Source: Hyphomicrobiales bacterium | Lineage (GTDB): Bacteria > Pseudomonadota > Alphaproteobacteria > Rhizobiales > S144-35 | DNA length: 12,026 nucleotides | Direction: 5' to 3' | Assembly: GCA_015494185.1 (NCBI GenBank) | Contig: WGBT01000165.1 | Span: 1 to 12,026, forward strand | Part shown: piece after piece, positions 1-5,978 of the stretch | Position numbering within the stretch: the stretch's first letter is position 1 | Layout of the letters: the number at the start of each line of letters is the position of its first letter | Translations under genes and position numbers: made by a program | The notes under the pieces: generated by a model | What the model was told of the DNA's origin: nothing | Seen by the model: only the letters and a program-made list of their open reading frames with translations | The model's database searches: none

Positions 1-236
1 AGATCAGCCTGTCAGGTTCGATCCGCAGCGTCACCCATATGGGCCAGCGGCAAAAAGAAGCCCAAAAGTTGGGATTTACTGCTGCTGTCATTCCCGCCGC
101 CGGGGAATTGAAGGTGGAAAAAAGCGAGCAAGGTTTTGTGCTTCAACGCCATGATCATTTATCGGAATTGACCGCAAGGCTTTTGCAACAATCAGGTGCG
201 GCACAGCCCCACAACCGCGGCGCAATGGTTGGCTGA
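1..236 (+). CDS. radA: DNA repair protein RadA, C-terminal end (5' truncated by window)
   Basis: The frame is open from base 3 and runs to a TGA at 234-236, giving the last 77 residues of a protein that begins outside the window. It opens with ISLSGSIRSV, followed by QRQKEAQKLGF and AAVIP. This matches the end of the Lon-protease-like domain of RadA (Sms), where an LSGEIRPV-like strand is followed by RLKEAAKLGF. RadA is a RecA-like ATPase that helps process recombination intermediates; its zinc finger and Walker motifs would lie upstream of the window. The position directly before cvpA and purF on the same strand fits the usual alphaproteobacterial order radA-cvpA-purF. The tail after the conserved part (QQSGAAQPHNRGAMVG) is not recognisable. 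Identification rests on a short piece plus context. Confidence 0.85.
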   Translation, partial: ISLSGSIRSVTHMGQRQKEAQKLGFTAAVIPAAGELKVEKSEQGFVLQRHDHLSELTARLLQQSGAAQPHNRGAMVG

Positions 237-331
237 TGAGGATAATTTTCATGCCGATGTTTGCCGATGTTCAATGAACGGCTCGATTGGATTTGTTGGG
301 TGTGATTGTCAGGGCGGTGAGCTTGCCGCAT

Positions 332-354
332 TGCACAATCCCACAGATTGTGTA
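332..354. other. Perfect short hairpin in the radA-cvpA gap
   Basis: CACAATC (334-340) and GATTGTG (346-352) are exact reverse complements around a 5-nt loop CCACA. The stem extends by a G-T wobble and a T-A pair to 332/354. There is no T-run after it, so it is not a classical intrinsic terminator. It may reduce read-through from radA or sit in the cvpA leader. The rest of the 263-nt gap holds two short direct repeats (AGAAGCGATTG at 378-388 and 391-401; GCCGATGTT doubled near 252-270) and no convincing gene. Confidence 0.4.
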
Positions 355-499
355 ACGACCAAGGTTAGACAAGCTCCAGAAGCGATTGGGAGAAGCGATT
401 GTGGAAACATCTGCCGTCTATCCTTATGGGCAACATAAACATGAAACATGAGCAAATGAAGCTGTGGGCAAATCGCGCAATAATTTGAAAGGAACCGAC

Positions 500-1174
500 A
501 TGTCTTTCACTTGGCTCGATCTCGTTTTGGCGCTGGTGATGTTGTTTTCTGGTTTCCTGGCCATGTTACGAGGGTTGACGCGAGAATTGTTGTCCATTTT
601 TTCCTGGTTGGGGTCGCTCGGGATCGCGGCTTGGATGGCCATGAACATGCAGGATTTTGCGCGCAAAAACATTTTTGACCACGAATTGGTGGGGCCCGCC
701 ATTTTGGGAGTGATCGTTTTTCTTGTCGCGCTGGTGGTCATCTCACTGCTGACAATGAAAATCTCCGATATCATCCTTGATAGCCGGGTGGGGGCGATTG
801 ATCGAACTTTTGGTTTTCTGTTCGGGCTGGTGCGCGGATTGGCCCTGGTGGTGATCGTTTATGCCCTTTATGCTTTGATCGCCCCAGAAAAAGATCATCC
901 CAAATGGGTGACAGAAGCGCAATCGATCGGGCTTTTGAAGAGCACGGGGGATTTCATCGTCTCCTTATTGCCCCCCAATATTTTTGAATATTTTCCGAAA
1001 AAGAACCGGGGCGGGGATAGCGTTCATTTTATCCCAGAGCATGAAAATCCACGATTGGCGGTCAAAAGATTGCCGCCACCTCGTATAGTGGGCCGCTGGT
1101 TTTCCCCAACTGCGACGTCAAGCCTCAAAGAGGGCGCGTTTTTTCCAAGACAAAAAGAGGGCAAGACCGTATAA
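500..1174 (+). CDS. cvpA: CvpA family inner-membrane protein
   Basis: This gene encodes a 224-residue integral membrane protein of the CvpA family, named for colicin V production in E. coli. Its molecular role is still poorly defined, but it is often linked to purF. Four hydrophobic segments are visible at about residues 6-24, 30-50, 65-88 and 104-128. The family signature follows the third: DRTFGFLFGLVRG at 101-113. I chose the ATG at 500 because AAAGGA stands 6 nt upstream and the protein then begins MSFTWLDLV, as in homologues. A farther in-frame ATG at 464 has no comparable ribosome binding site. After about residue 165 the chain is polar and proline/basic-rich (KKNRGGDS, RLPPPRIVGRW) and does not resemble the usual short cytoplasmic tail. 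Codons look like those of the neighbours. purF starts 74 nt downstream, so the two are probably co-transcribed. Confidence 0.85.
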   Translation: MSFTWLDLVLALVMLFSGFLAMLRGLTRELLSIFSWLGSLGIAAWMAMNMQDFARKNIFDHELVGPAILGVIVFLVALVVISLLTMKISDIILDSRVGAIDRTFGFLFGLVRGLALVVIVYALYALIAPEKDHPKWVTEAQSIGLLKSTGDFIVSLLPPNIFEYFPKKNRGGDSVHFIPEHENPRLAVKRLPPPRIVGRWFSPTATSSLKEGAFFPRQKEGKTV

Positions 1175-1248
1175 ATTGAGAGCAGTTTTTGCTTGAAACT
1201 CTCGTGAGGCCGCCAAAAGCGACCGCATTGAAGCTTTAGGTGTTGGAA

Positions 1249-2838
1249 ATGGCCCATAAAGTCAATAGTCTGGTAAATAGTGGTTTGCTCGATACCCCAG
1301 ATTCTGGTCATGGTCGTGATGATAAAACAAGCGCAAAGCCGTGGGGTGAGGGATCCTTTCCAGGCTGTGAACCTTTTTCGGGCGGGGACAGCCTGCATGA
1401 AGAATGCGGGGTGTTTGGTATTTTCGGCCGTCAGGACGCCGCAGCACTCACCGCGTTGGGCCTGCATGCCTTGCAGCACCGTGGCCAGGAAGCCGTTGGC
1501 ATTGTCTCTTATAATGGCAGCTATTTTCCCTCCGAGCGGCGCTTGGGGCTGGTCAGTGATCATTTCAACCGGAAATCGGTGATCGAACGGTTGGCGGGCA
1601 ACAGCGCTGTGGGCCATGTCCGCTATTCCACAACCGGGGCTACGATTTTGCGCAATATTCAGCCGCTTTATGCCGATCTGCACAATCGCGGCTTTGCCAT
1701 CTGTCACAACGGCAATCTGACCAATGCGGTCAAGATTCGCGAGCAGATCATCAAAGATGGGGCGATTTGTCAGTCGACTTCAGACACCGAAGTGGTCCTG
1801 CATTTGGTCGCGCGGAGCCCCAAAACCGATTTCGTCGAGAAATTCATCGACGCTTTGAGCCAGATCGAAGGGGCTTATGCCTTTGTCGGCTTGACCAATG
1901 ACATGATGATCGGGGCGCGGGACCCGCTGGGGATCAGGCCGCTGATTTTAGGAGATCTTGAGGGGGCGCCGGTTTTGTGTTCGGAAACCTGTGCTTTGGA
2001 TATTATCGGCGCCAAATTCGTTCGTGAGATTGGCAATGGTGAAATCATTGTCATCACAGATGAGGGAATTTCGTCGCACCGGCCGTTTCCGGCGCGCAAC
2101 CCCCGGCCATGCATTTTCGAGTATATTTATTTTTCACGTCCAGACTCGATTGTTCGAGGTCGTTCGATTTACGAATACCGCAAACAGATGGGCATCGAAC
2201 TGGCCCGGGAAGCTGCGGTTGACGCCGATGTGGTTGTGCCCATTCCCGATTCCGGGGTTCCTGCGGCGATTGGCTATGCCAGAGAAACCGGCATTCCCTT
2301 TGAACTTGGCATCATTCGCAATCATTATGTGGGGCGCACTTTTATCGAACCGGAACAAAAAATCCGCCAGCTTGGTGTCAAGCTGAAACACAGTGCCAAT
2401 CGTTCGGTGATCGAGGGCAAACGCGTCGTTCTGGTTGATGATAGCGTGGTGCGGGGAACGACGTCGGTGAAAATCGTGCAAATGATCTATGAAGCGGGGG
2501 CCAAAGAGGTGCATATGCGGATTTCAAGCCCGGCCATTATTTACCCGGATTTTTACGGGATCGACACCCCGCAACAAAAAGATCTGCTTGCCGCACAATA
2601 TAGCGACAATGGCCGGGCGCCGCTTGATTTGCAAGGCATGTGCGCGTTCATGGGGGCGGCTTCCTTGGCGTTTCTTTCTGTCGATGGTATTTACCGGGCC
2701 ATGGGACTGGAGAAGCGCGATCCTGCCTGTCCGCAATTTACCGATCACTGTTTTACCGGCGACTATCCCACCGGGCTTGCTGATCATGAGCAGCGGGCGG
2801 TCGGCAAGGAACTCTCACTGCTTGCTGAGGCTGGCTAA
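1249..2838 (+). CDS. purF: Amidophosphoribosyltransferase (glutamine PRPP amidotransferase)
   Basis: PurF catalyses the first committed step of purine synthesis in the cytoplasm: PRPP plus glutamine gives 5-phosphoribosylamine. From the ATG at 1249 the protein has 529 residues. The N-terminal Ntn glutaminase domain has its nucleophile at Cys53 (HEECGVFGIF), then LQHRGQEA, GHVRYSTTG and CHNGNLTN. The C-terminal phosphoribosyltransferase domain carries the PRPP loop VVLVDDSVVRGTTS at about 393-406. The C-terminus PQFTDHCFTGDYPT is typical of alphaproteobacteria. The Fe-S cysteine pattern of the Bacillus enzyme is not kept: its Cys in the PxFYGIDT segment is Asp here. The start is chosen because TTAGG lies 8 nt before ATG 1249; an in-frame GTG at 1240 is the alternative. 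Cys53 is normally exposed by removal of a propeptide of roughly 10-25 residues. Here 52 residues precede it, which is unusually long. Confidence 0.96.
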   Translation: MAHKVNSLVNSGLLDTPDSGHGRDDKTSAKPWGEGSFPGCEPFSGGDSLHEECGVFGIFGRQDAAALTALGLHALQHRGQEAVGIVSYNGSYFPSERRLGLVSDHFNRKSVIERLAGNSAVGHVRYSTTGATILRNIQPLYADLHNRGFAICHNGNLTNAVKIREQIIKDGAICQSTSDTEVVLHLVARSPKTDFVEKFIDALSQIEGAYAFVGLTNDMMIGARDPLGIRPLILGDLEGAPVLCSETCALDIIGAKFVREIGNGEIIVITDEGISSHRPFPARNPRPCIFEYIYFSRPDSIVRGRSIYEYRKQMGIELAREAAVDADVVVPIPDSGVPAAIGYARETGIPFELGIIRNHYVGRTFIEPEQKIRQLGVKLKHSANRSVIEGKRVVLVDDSVVRGTTSVKIVQMIYEAGAKEVHMRISSPAIIYPDFYGIDTPQQKDLLAAQYSDNGRAPLDLQGMCAFMGAASLAFLSVDGIYRAMGLEKRDPACPQFTDHCFTGDYPTGLADHEQRAVGKELSLLAEAG

Positions 2839-3096
2839 GGGGCTTGCTGCAAGTGACAGGGCCAAAGTTGCAACTCTCCTATGTGCCAGGGATGAATCTC
2901 AGCTTCGCTCTTGATAGGCAGAATAGGAAAACGCGCGTCCTGCAGCTCGACCAAGCATTCTATCAACAATAGTTGTCACAAAGTTGCTACAATCTATCGC
3001 AATCTCAACGGCGGGGATGCTGGCATCATTAGCAAAATTATTAGGATTTGGCCCGAATTGATCTTGGAGCCATGATTTGGAGGATGATTTCAACCG

Positions 3097-4593
3097 ATGA
3101 GAACCGCATCATTGATCGCCACGGGTCTGTTGGCCGCAACACTTAGCTTCACGGCAGCACTTTCTGGTCCCCGCCATCTTTCAGCGGCGTCCCAGGCTGG
3201 AAAAATCCACACCGGGGGGGAAAACGGGTCTTACCATTCGACTTTCTGTCCGCTTTTGAAAAAAGTCTTGAACAACGCCTATTTCTCCTATAGCTGCGAG
3301 ACTTCACAGGGGTCACAAGACAATATCGAACGTGTCAAGCAAACCCCGACCGACATTGGTTATGCTCAGCTCGATGTCTTTGCTCTCGACCGGGCGAAAA
3401 ACAGTGTGAGCGCGCCGCTGACCGCCATTCGTGATGATCTTGGCCGTGAATGCCTGTTCATGGTCTCCAAAGATCGAAGCTTGATGAATTTTGGCCAAAT
3501 CAGCGCTCGGGCCCATGAATTAAAATTCATCCTGCCGCCAAGAGCCAGCGGGCATACAGCCACCTTTGAGTTTTTACAAAAGATCGATCCGGAAGGGTTG
3601 GGGCTGGCCACGCAGGTAAGCTATGCCAAGACCACGAGCGAGGCCATTCGCAAGGCGTTACAAGCCGGGAAGGGAACCGTTGCCCTATTTGTACAATTTC
3701 CTGATCCTGAGAATGAGCGCTTCAAATTGGTGGGGTCATTGGGCGGGCATTTCATTCCGGTGATCGACCGCAATATTCTGCATCAGACGGTGGATGGGGC
3801 GAAGATCTATTTCGCCGAAGAAACCTTGGTGGAAAATCCCAAGCTTTGGAAAACCGGGACCAAGGTTGTCACTTCATGCACGCCGCTGGTGCTCTTTACA
3901 GGCAATCCAGATCATATGGCTCCGGGCCGGGAGCGGGTTGACCAGCAGGACTTGATCAGCACGGTGCGGGCTGCGCCAAGGACGCAACTGATCCCGCAAA
4001 AAGGAACCCTGAAATCGTTGTGGCTTGAAACCAAGGCGCTGTCGGCGCGCTCACTGACAAAGCTCTTGGAGGCCACTGATAAGGCGCGGGACATGGCGGC
4101 GCCAAGCCTTGTTGTTATGAAAGAAAAGACCAAGGAATATACCCGTAAAGCGGTTGAGGCGGTCAAACCCGCCTGGGAGGCCACCAAGGAAAAAGCCAAA
4201 CAGTGGGGTGAGAAGGCCAAACCAGCCGCGCAAGCTGTCAAAGAAGAAGCTTCAGAATTACGCCAAAAGGCAGCTCCTTATCTCGCAGGGGCCAAGGAAA
4301 AGGCCAAAGAATTAGGGCAGAAAGCCTTGCCGGCTTTGGAGGCTGCCAAGGAAAAAGCCAAAGAACTCGGGCAAAAAGCCGCCCCTTATGTTGAGAAGGC
4401 CAAGGAAAAGGCTTCTGAATATGGCGAAAAGGCCCGGCCGTTTTGGGAACGGACCAAACAACGCGCCAAGGAAATGAGTGAACAGGCGCTCAAGGCCGCC
4501 CGTGAAGCTGCCCGCAAAGCGAAAGAAGCGGGGCAAGAGATGATTGCCGGTGACAAGAAGCCGGGCTTGGAAGGGGGGCCCAACAGCCAATAA
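3097..4593 (+). CDS. Secreted TAXI-family-like binding protein with C-terminal 18-residue helical repeats
   Basis: This is a 498-residue two-part protein. Residues 1-23 or 1-34 look like a Sec signal peptide: MRT, a hydrophobic stretch, then ALS or SQA before the likely cut. Residues about 36-270 resemble the TAXI/NMT1-type periplasmic solute-binding fold of TRAP transporters, with IHTGGENGSYH at the start, then CETSQGSQDNIERV and DIGYAQLDVF. Four cysteines (including 51 and 67) could form periplasmic disulfides. Residues 342-471 are seven Lys/Glu/Ala-rich repeats of 18 residues, the first with a 4-residue insertion, predicted as a long amphipathic helix broken by regular prolines. No TRAP membrane subunit gene lies nearby, so transport is uncertain; the domain may only bind a ligand. 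The ATG is preceded by GGAGGA 12 nt upstream, a rather long spacing, but an in-frame TGA at 3085 rules out an earlier start. The binding-fold assignment is from remembered motifs and moderately sure; the tail's role is unknown. Confidence 0.7.
   Translation: MRTASLIATGLLAATLSFTAALSGPRHLSAASQAGKIHTGGENGSYHSTFCPLLKKVLNNAYFSYSCETSQGSQDNIERVKQTPTDIGYAQLDVFALDRAKNSVSAPLTAIRDDLGRECLFMVSKDRSLMNFGQISARAHELKFILPPRASGHTATFEFLQKIDPEGLGLATQVSYAKTTSEAIRKALQAGKGTVALFVQFPDPENERFKLVGSLGGHFIPVIDRNILHQTVDGAKIYFAEETLVENPKLWKTGTKVVTSCTPLVLFTGNPDHMAPGRERVDQQDLISTVRAAPRTQLIPQKGTLKSLWLETKALSARSLTKLLEATDKARDMAAPSLVVMKEKTKEYTRKAVEAVKPAWEATKEKAKQWGEKAKPAAQAVKEEASELRQKAAPYLAGAKEKAKELGQKALPALEAAKEKAKELGQKAAPYVEKAKEKASEYGEKARPFWERTKQRAKEMSEQALKAAREAARKAKEAGQEMIAGDKKPGLEGGPNSQ
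4120..4509 (+). repeat. Seven tandem 54-bp coding repeats (18-residue units)
   Basis: The units start at 4120 (66 bp, with a 4-codon insertion), 4186, 4240, 4294, 4348, 4402 and 4456; each of the last six is exactly 54 bp. The protein consensus is KEKAKELGQKAxPxxxAx. Proline is at position 13 in units 2-6, and at the equivalent place in unit 1 once the insertion is removed. Unit 7 has lost the proline. Units 4 and 5 are nearly identical over their first 11 residues but differ at synonymous sites (GAATTAGGG versus GAACTCGGG). That indicates duplication followed by selection on the protein, not a very recent slippage event. Confidence 0.9.
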
Positions 4594-4610
4594 GGGGAGC
4601 GTGATAGGCT

Positions 4611-4657
4611 GCGCCTGTGCTTGGGGAAATAAATGTGTATTGTCCCAAGCCAGGCGC
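4611..4657. other. Strong hairpin just after the TAXI-like gene
   Basis: GCGCCTG-t-GCTTGGG (4611-4625) pairs with CCCAAGC-CAGGCGC (4644-4657): 14 base pairs with a single bulged T and an 18-nt AT-rich loop. It starts 18 nt after the stop codon of the upstream gene. No T-run follows on either strand, so it is not a textbook intrinsic terminator. It could protect the transcript 3' end or assist Rho-dependent termination. Confidence 0.55.
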
Positions 4658-4676
4658 GCCCCATACGGCAGTTGAT

Positions 4677-4707
4677 AGGTTGTGAACCTGACAGAAGAAT
4701 GTGTCAG
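4677..4707. other. Two abutting short hairpins
   Basis: AGGTT/AACCT (4677-4681 with 4685-4689) closes a GTG loop. CTGACA/TGTCAG (4688-4693 with 4702-4707) closes an 8-nt loop. They share two bases, so they would be alternative or stacked folds. They lie between the 4611-4657 hairpin and the large inverted repeat; no function is evident. Confidence 0.4.
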
Positions 4708-4711
4708 ATCC

Positions 4712-4844
4712 GTTCTTACCTTCCATGGTGAGCGTTTTTGCATTTTCAGCTGGTTTGTCAAGGGCCGCTAAAGCGGCCGCGAAGCGGTTTTACCCTTGAC
4801 AAACCAGCTGAAAATGCCGGGGTCTCATCATGGAAGGTAAGGAC
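4712..4844. repeat. Long inverted repeat with two mini-hairpins in its loop (candidate MITE or palindromic element)
   Basis: The left arm 4712-4764 and right arm 4793-4844 are reverse complements over about 52 nt. The only differences are single mismatches near the outer end and a 6-7-nt internal bulge at 4733-4739. The inner 25 nt, ending TTTGTCAAGGG, are perfectly complementary, and so are 12 outer bases beginning TTACCTTCC. The 28-nt loop contains two small hairpins in tandem: CCGC-taaa-GCGG (4765-4776) and CCGC-gaa-GCGG (4777-4787). There is no obvious target-site duplication and no coding capacity. It is far longer than a normal terminator. Confidence 0.8.
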
Positions 4845-4882
4845 AGGTGCTGGCCAGAAGGGCTTGGCGGGATGATTGCTGT

Positions 4883-4912
4883 TTGGTTAGCTTAAGTGTT
4901 GGGTTTTATACT
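4883..4912 (+). promoter_or_regulatory. Possible sigma-70-type promoter for the SDR gene
   Basis: TTGGTT (4883-4888) and TATACT (4907-4912) are 18 nt apart on the + strand. They lie upstream of the SDR gene and downstream of the long inverted repeat. A second candidate is TTGACT (4986-4991) with TATTCT about 16 nt on, but it falls inside repeat copy A. Both are by-eye matches only; alphaproteobacterial promoters are degenerate, so certainty is low. Confidence 0.25.
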
Positions 4913-4980
4913 GGATACTGGCGGTATTTATCATCGACCGCTCGGCACAGGTGATATCAACGGCTTATACTAGCGGCCCC

Positions 4981-5070
4981 TGACCTTGACTCGTATACCA
5001 TTAAATTTATTCTAAAAATCCAAAGGGATACGAAAAGTCTAAGCGGTCAATGAAAATACCTTCGGTATTA
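4981..5070 (+). repeat. Direct repeat copy A, upstream of the SDR gene
   Basis: This segment matches the segment starting at 5884 in the same orientation. Without gaps, 4981-5052 and 5884-5955 agree at about 70 percent of positions by eye. Shared blocks include TTGACTCGTAT, AAATTTAT, CAAAG, AAAAG and CGGTCAAT. Similarity continues to CGGTA at the right end and to GGCC-CCTGAC on the left. Copy A folds on itself: TTGAC (4986-4990) with GTCAA (5046-5050), and CGTATaCC with GGgATACG inside. It ends in a perfect hairpin AATACC-TTC-GGTATT (5055-5069). Confidence 0.65.
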
Positions 5071-5117
5071 TATGGGTGGACCGGGAAGAAGCGGAAGGAG
5101 AGAGGGGAAGGGGCGTG

Positions 5118-5870
5118 ATGGCTGATCCTCAAAGGCGCACTGGGCCGCTGATGGCTGAACATGAGAATAAGATTTTGCAGGACCGCATTGCTTTGGTTAC
5201 CGGCGCTTCCCGCGGGATTGGCCGGGCGGCAGCAATTGCGCTGGCTCAACAGGGGGCGCATGTGGTGGCATTGGCGCGCACCGAAGGGGCCTTGGAAGAG
5301 CTCGACGATGATATCCAAGCCTTGGGCGGGAAGGCGACGCTGGTCCCCTTTGATCTTTATGATCTGGAAAAAATCGATCATCTGGGGCCGACATTACATC
5401 AACGATTTGGCCGGCTGGATATTCTGCTTGCCAATGCCGCGGTGCTTGGGCCGTTGAGCCCGGTTTCGCATATCGATGCGCAAAAATGGGATCAGGTGTT
5501 GACCCTTAATCTCACTGCGAATTTTCGCCTGATACGAACGTTGGAGCCCATCTTGAAATTGTCGCCCGCTGGCCGTGCGATTTTTCTCACCTCCAGTGTT
5601 ACGCAGTTTCTTCCCGGCTATTGGGCGCCTTATGCTGCGTCAAAAGCTGGCCTGGAAGCCCTGGTTAGAACCTGGGCGGACGAAATCAAGAACACCAATA
5701 TTCGCGCCAATTTGCTGGATCCGGGGGTGATGCGGACGAAAATGCGCCAAGCGGCCTTTCCGGGCGAAGATCCCGATACCTTGCCGGACCCCTCTGTACT
5801 GGGGCCCTTGATCGTTGAAATGAGCGCCCCGGATTTCAGCAAAAACGGTGAGCTCATTGCCTATCGATAA
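5118..5870 (+). CDS. YciK-like SDR family NAD(P)-dependent oxidoreductase
   Basis: This gene encodes a 250-residue classical short-chain dehydrogenase/reductase, predicted cytosolic. The Rossmann nucleotide-binding motif TGASRGIG is at 28-35 and the structural Asn of NAA is at 106. Further along are Asn131, catalytic Ser159, Tyr172 and Lys176 (YAASK). The C-terminal part, NLLDPGVMRTKMRQAAFPGEDP, resembles E. coli YciK, whose substrate is unknown. The ATG at 5118 is chosen because a purine-rich GGGGAAGGGG precedes it; ATG 5151 is possible, and the GTG at 5076 would add a charged leader lacking homology. An SDR gene often directly follows purF in alphaproteobacteria, but here it is separated from purF by the TAXI-like gene and about 0.5 kb of structured DNA. 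It is flanked by repeat copies A and B and converges with the hydrolase gene on the other strand. The substrate cannot be inferred. Confidence 0.88.
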   Translation: MADPQRRTGPLMAEHENKILQDRIALVTGASRGIGRAAAIALAQQGAHVVALARTEGALEELDDDIQALGGKATLVPFDLYDLEKIDHLGPTLHQRFGRLDILLANAAVLGPLSPVSHIDAQKWDQVLTLNLTANFRLIRTLEPILKLSPAGRAIFLTSSVTQFLPGYWAPYAASKAGLEALVRTWADEIKNTNIRANLLDPGVMRTKMRQAAFPGEDPDTLPDPSVLGPLIVEMSAPDFSKNGELIAYR

Positions 5871-5883
5871 GATCAGGGCCGCC

Positions 5884-5977
5884 TGACATTGACTCGTATC
5901 CCGTGAAATTTATGTCATCTCTTCAAAGAGATATCAAAAGCATGAACGGTCAATAAACAATAAAAAAGACCGTCGGT
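5884..5977 (+). repeat. Direct repeat copy B, downstream of the SDR gene
   Basis: This is the partner of the repeat at 4981-5070, in the same orientation, starting 13 nt after the SDR stop codon. The outer TTGAC (5889-5893) and GTCAA (5949-5953) pairing is kept, but the inner CGTAT stem seen in copy A is degenerate. A run TAAAAAAG (5961-5968) absent from copy A precedes ACCGTCGGTA. It fills almost the whole gap between the two convergent genes. Confidence 0.65.
5961..5977 (-). terminator. Weak intrinsic-terminator-like signal for the metG-tatD-hydrolase unit
   Basis: On the minus strand, just past the hydrolase gene's TGA, ACC-GAC-GGT (5969-5977) is followed at once by CTTTTTTA (5968-5961). 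The T-run is good but the stem is only about 3-4 bp, so efficiency is doubtful. Its location at the end of a convergent unit is the main argument. Confidence 0.35.
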
Positions 5978-5978
5978 A

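Noticed and set aside
196..438. 80-codon + strand frame after radA
   Set aside because: It overlaps the radA end in another frame, lacks a ribosome binding site and has a Cys/His-scattered composition without any motif.
1178..1203. GAGAG...CTCTC hairpin between cvpA and purF as a terminator
   Set aside because: Only a 5-bp stem with a long loop and no following T-run; purF probably needs read-through from cvpA.
2899..3093. 64-codon minus-strand frame in the purF/TAXI gap that reads somewhat like protein
   Set aside because: It starts at TTG with no ribosome binding site and no family resemblance; 64 codons open by chance is not unusual.
4120..4509. Regular 54-bp repeats as a possible CRISPR or VNTR array
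   Set aside because: There are no unique spacers; units are contiguous, in frame and conserved at protein level, so they are coding repeats.
5076..5117. GTG at 5076 as the SDR start
   Set aside because: It would add 14 charged residues encoded by the purine-rich stretch that serves as the ribosome binding site for ATG 5118, and it lies only 6 nt past the hairpin of repeat copy A.
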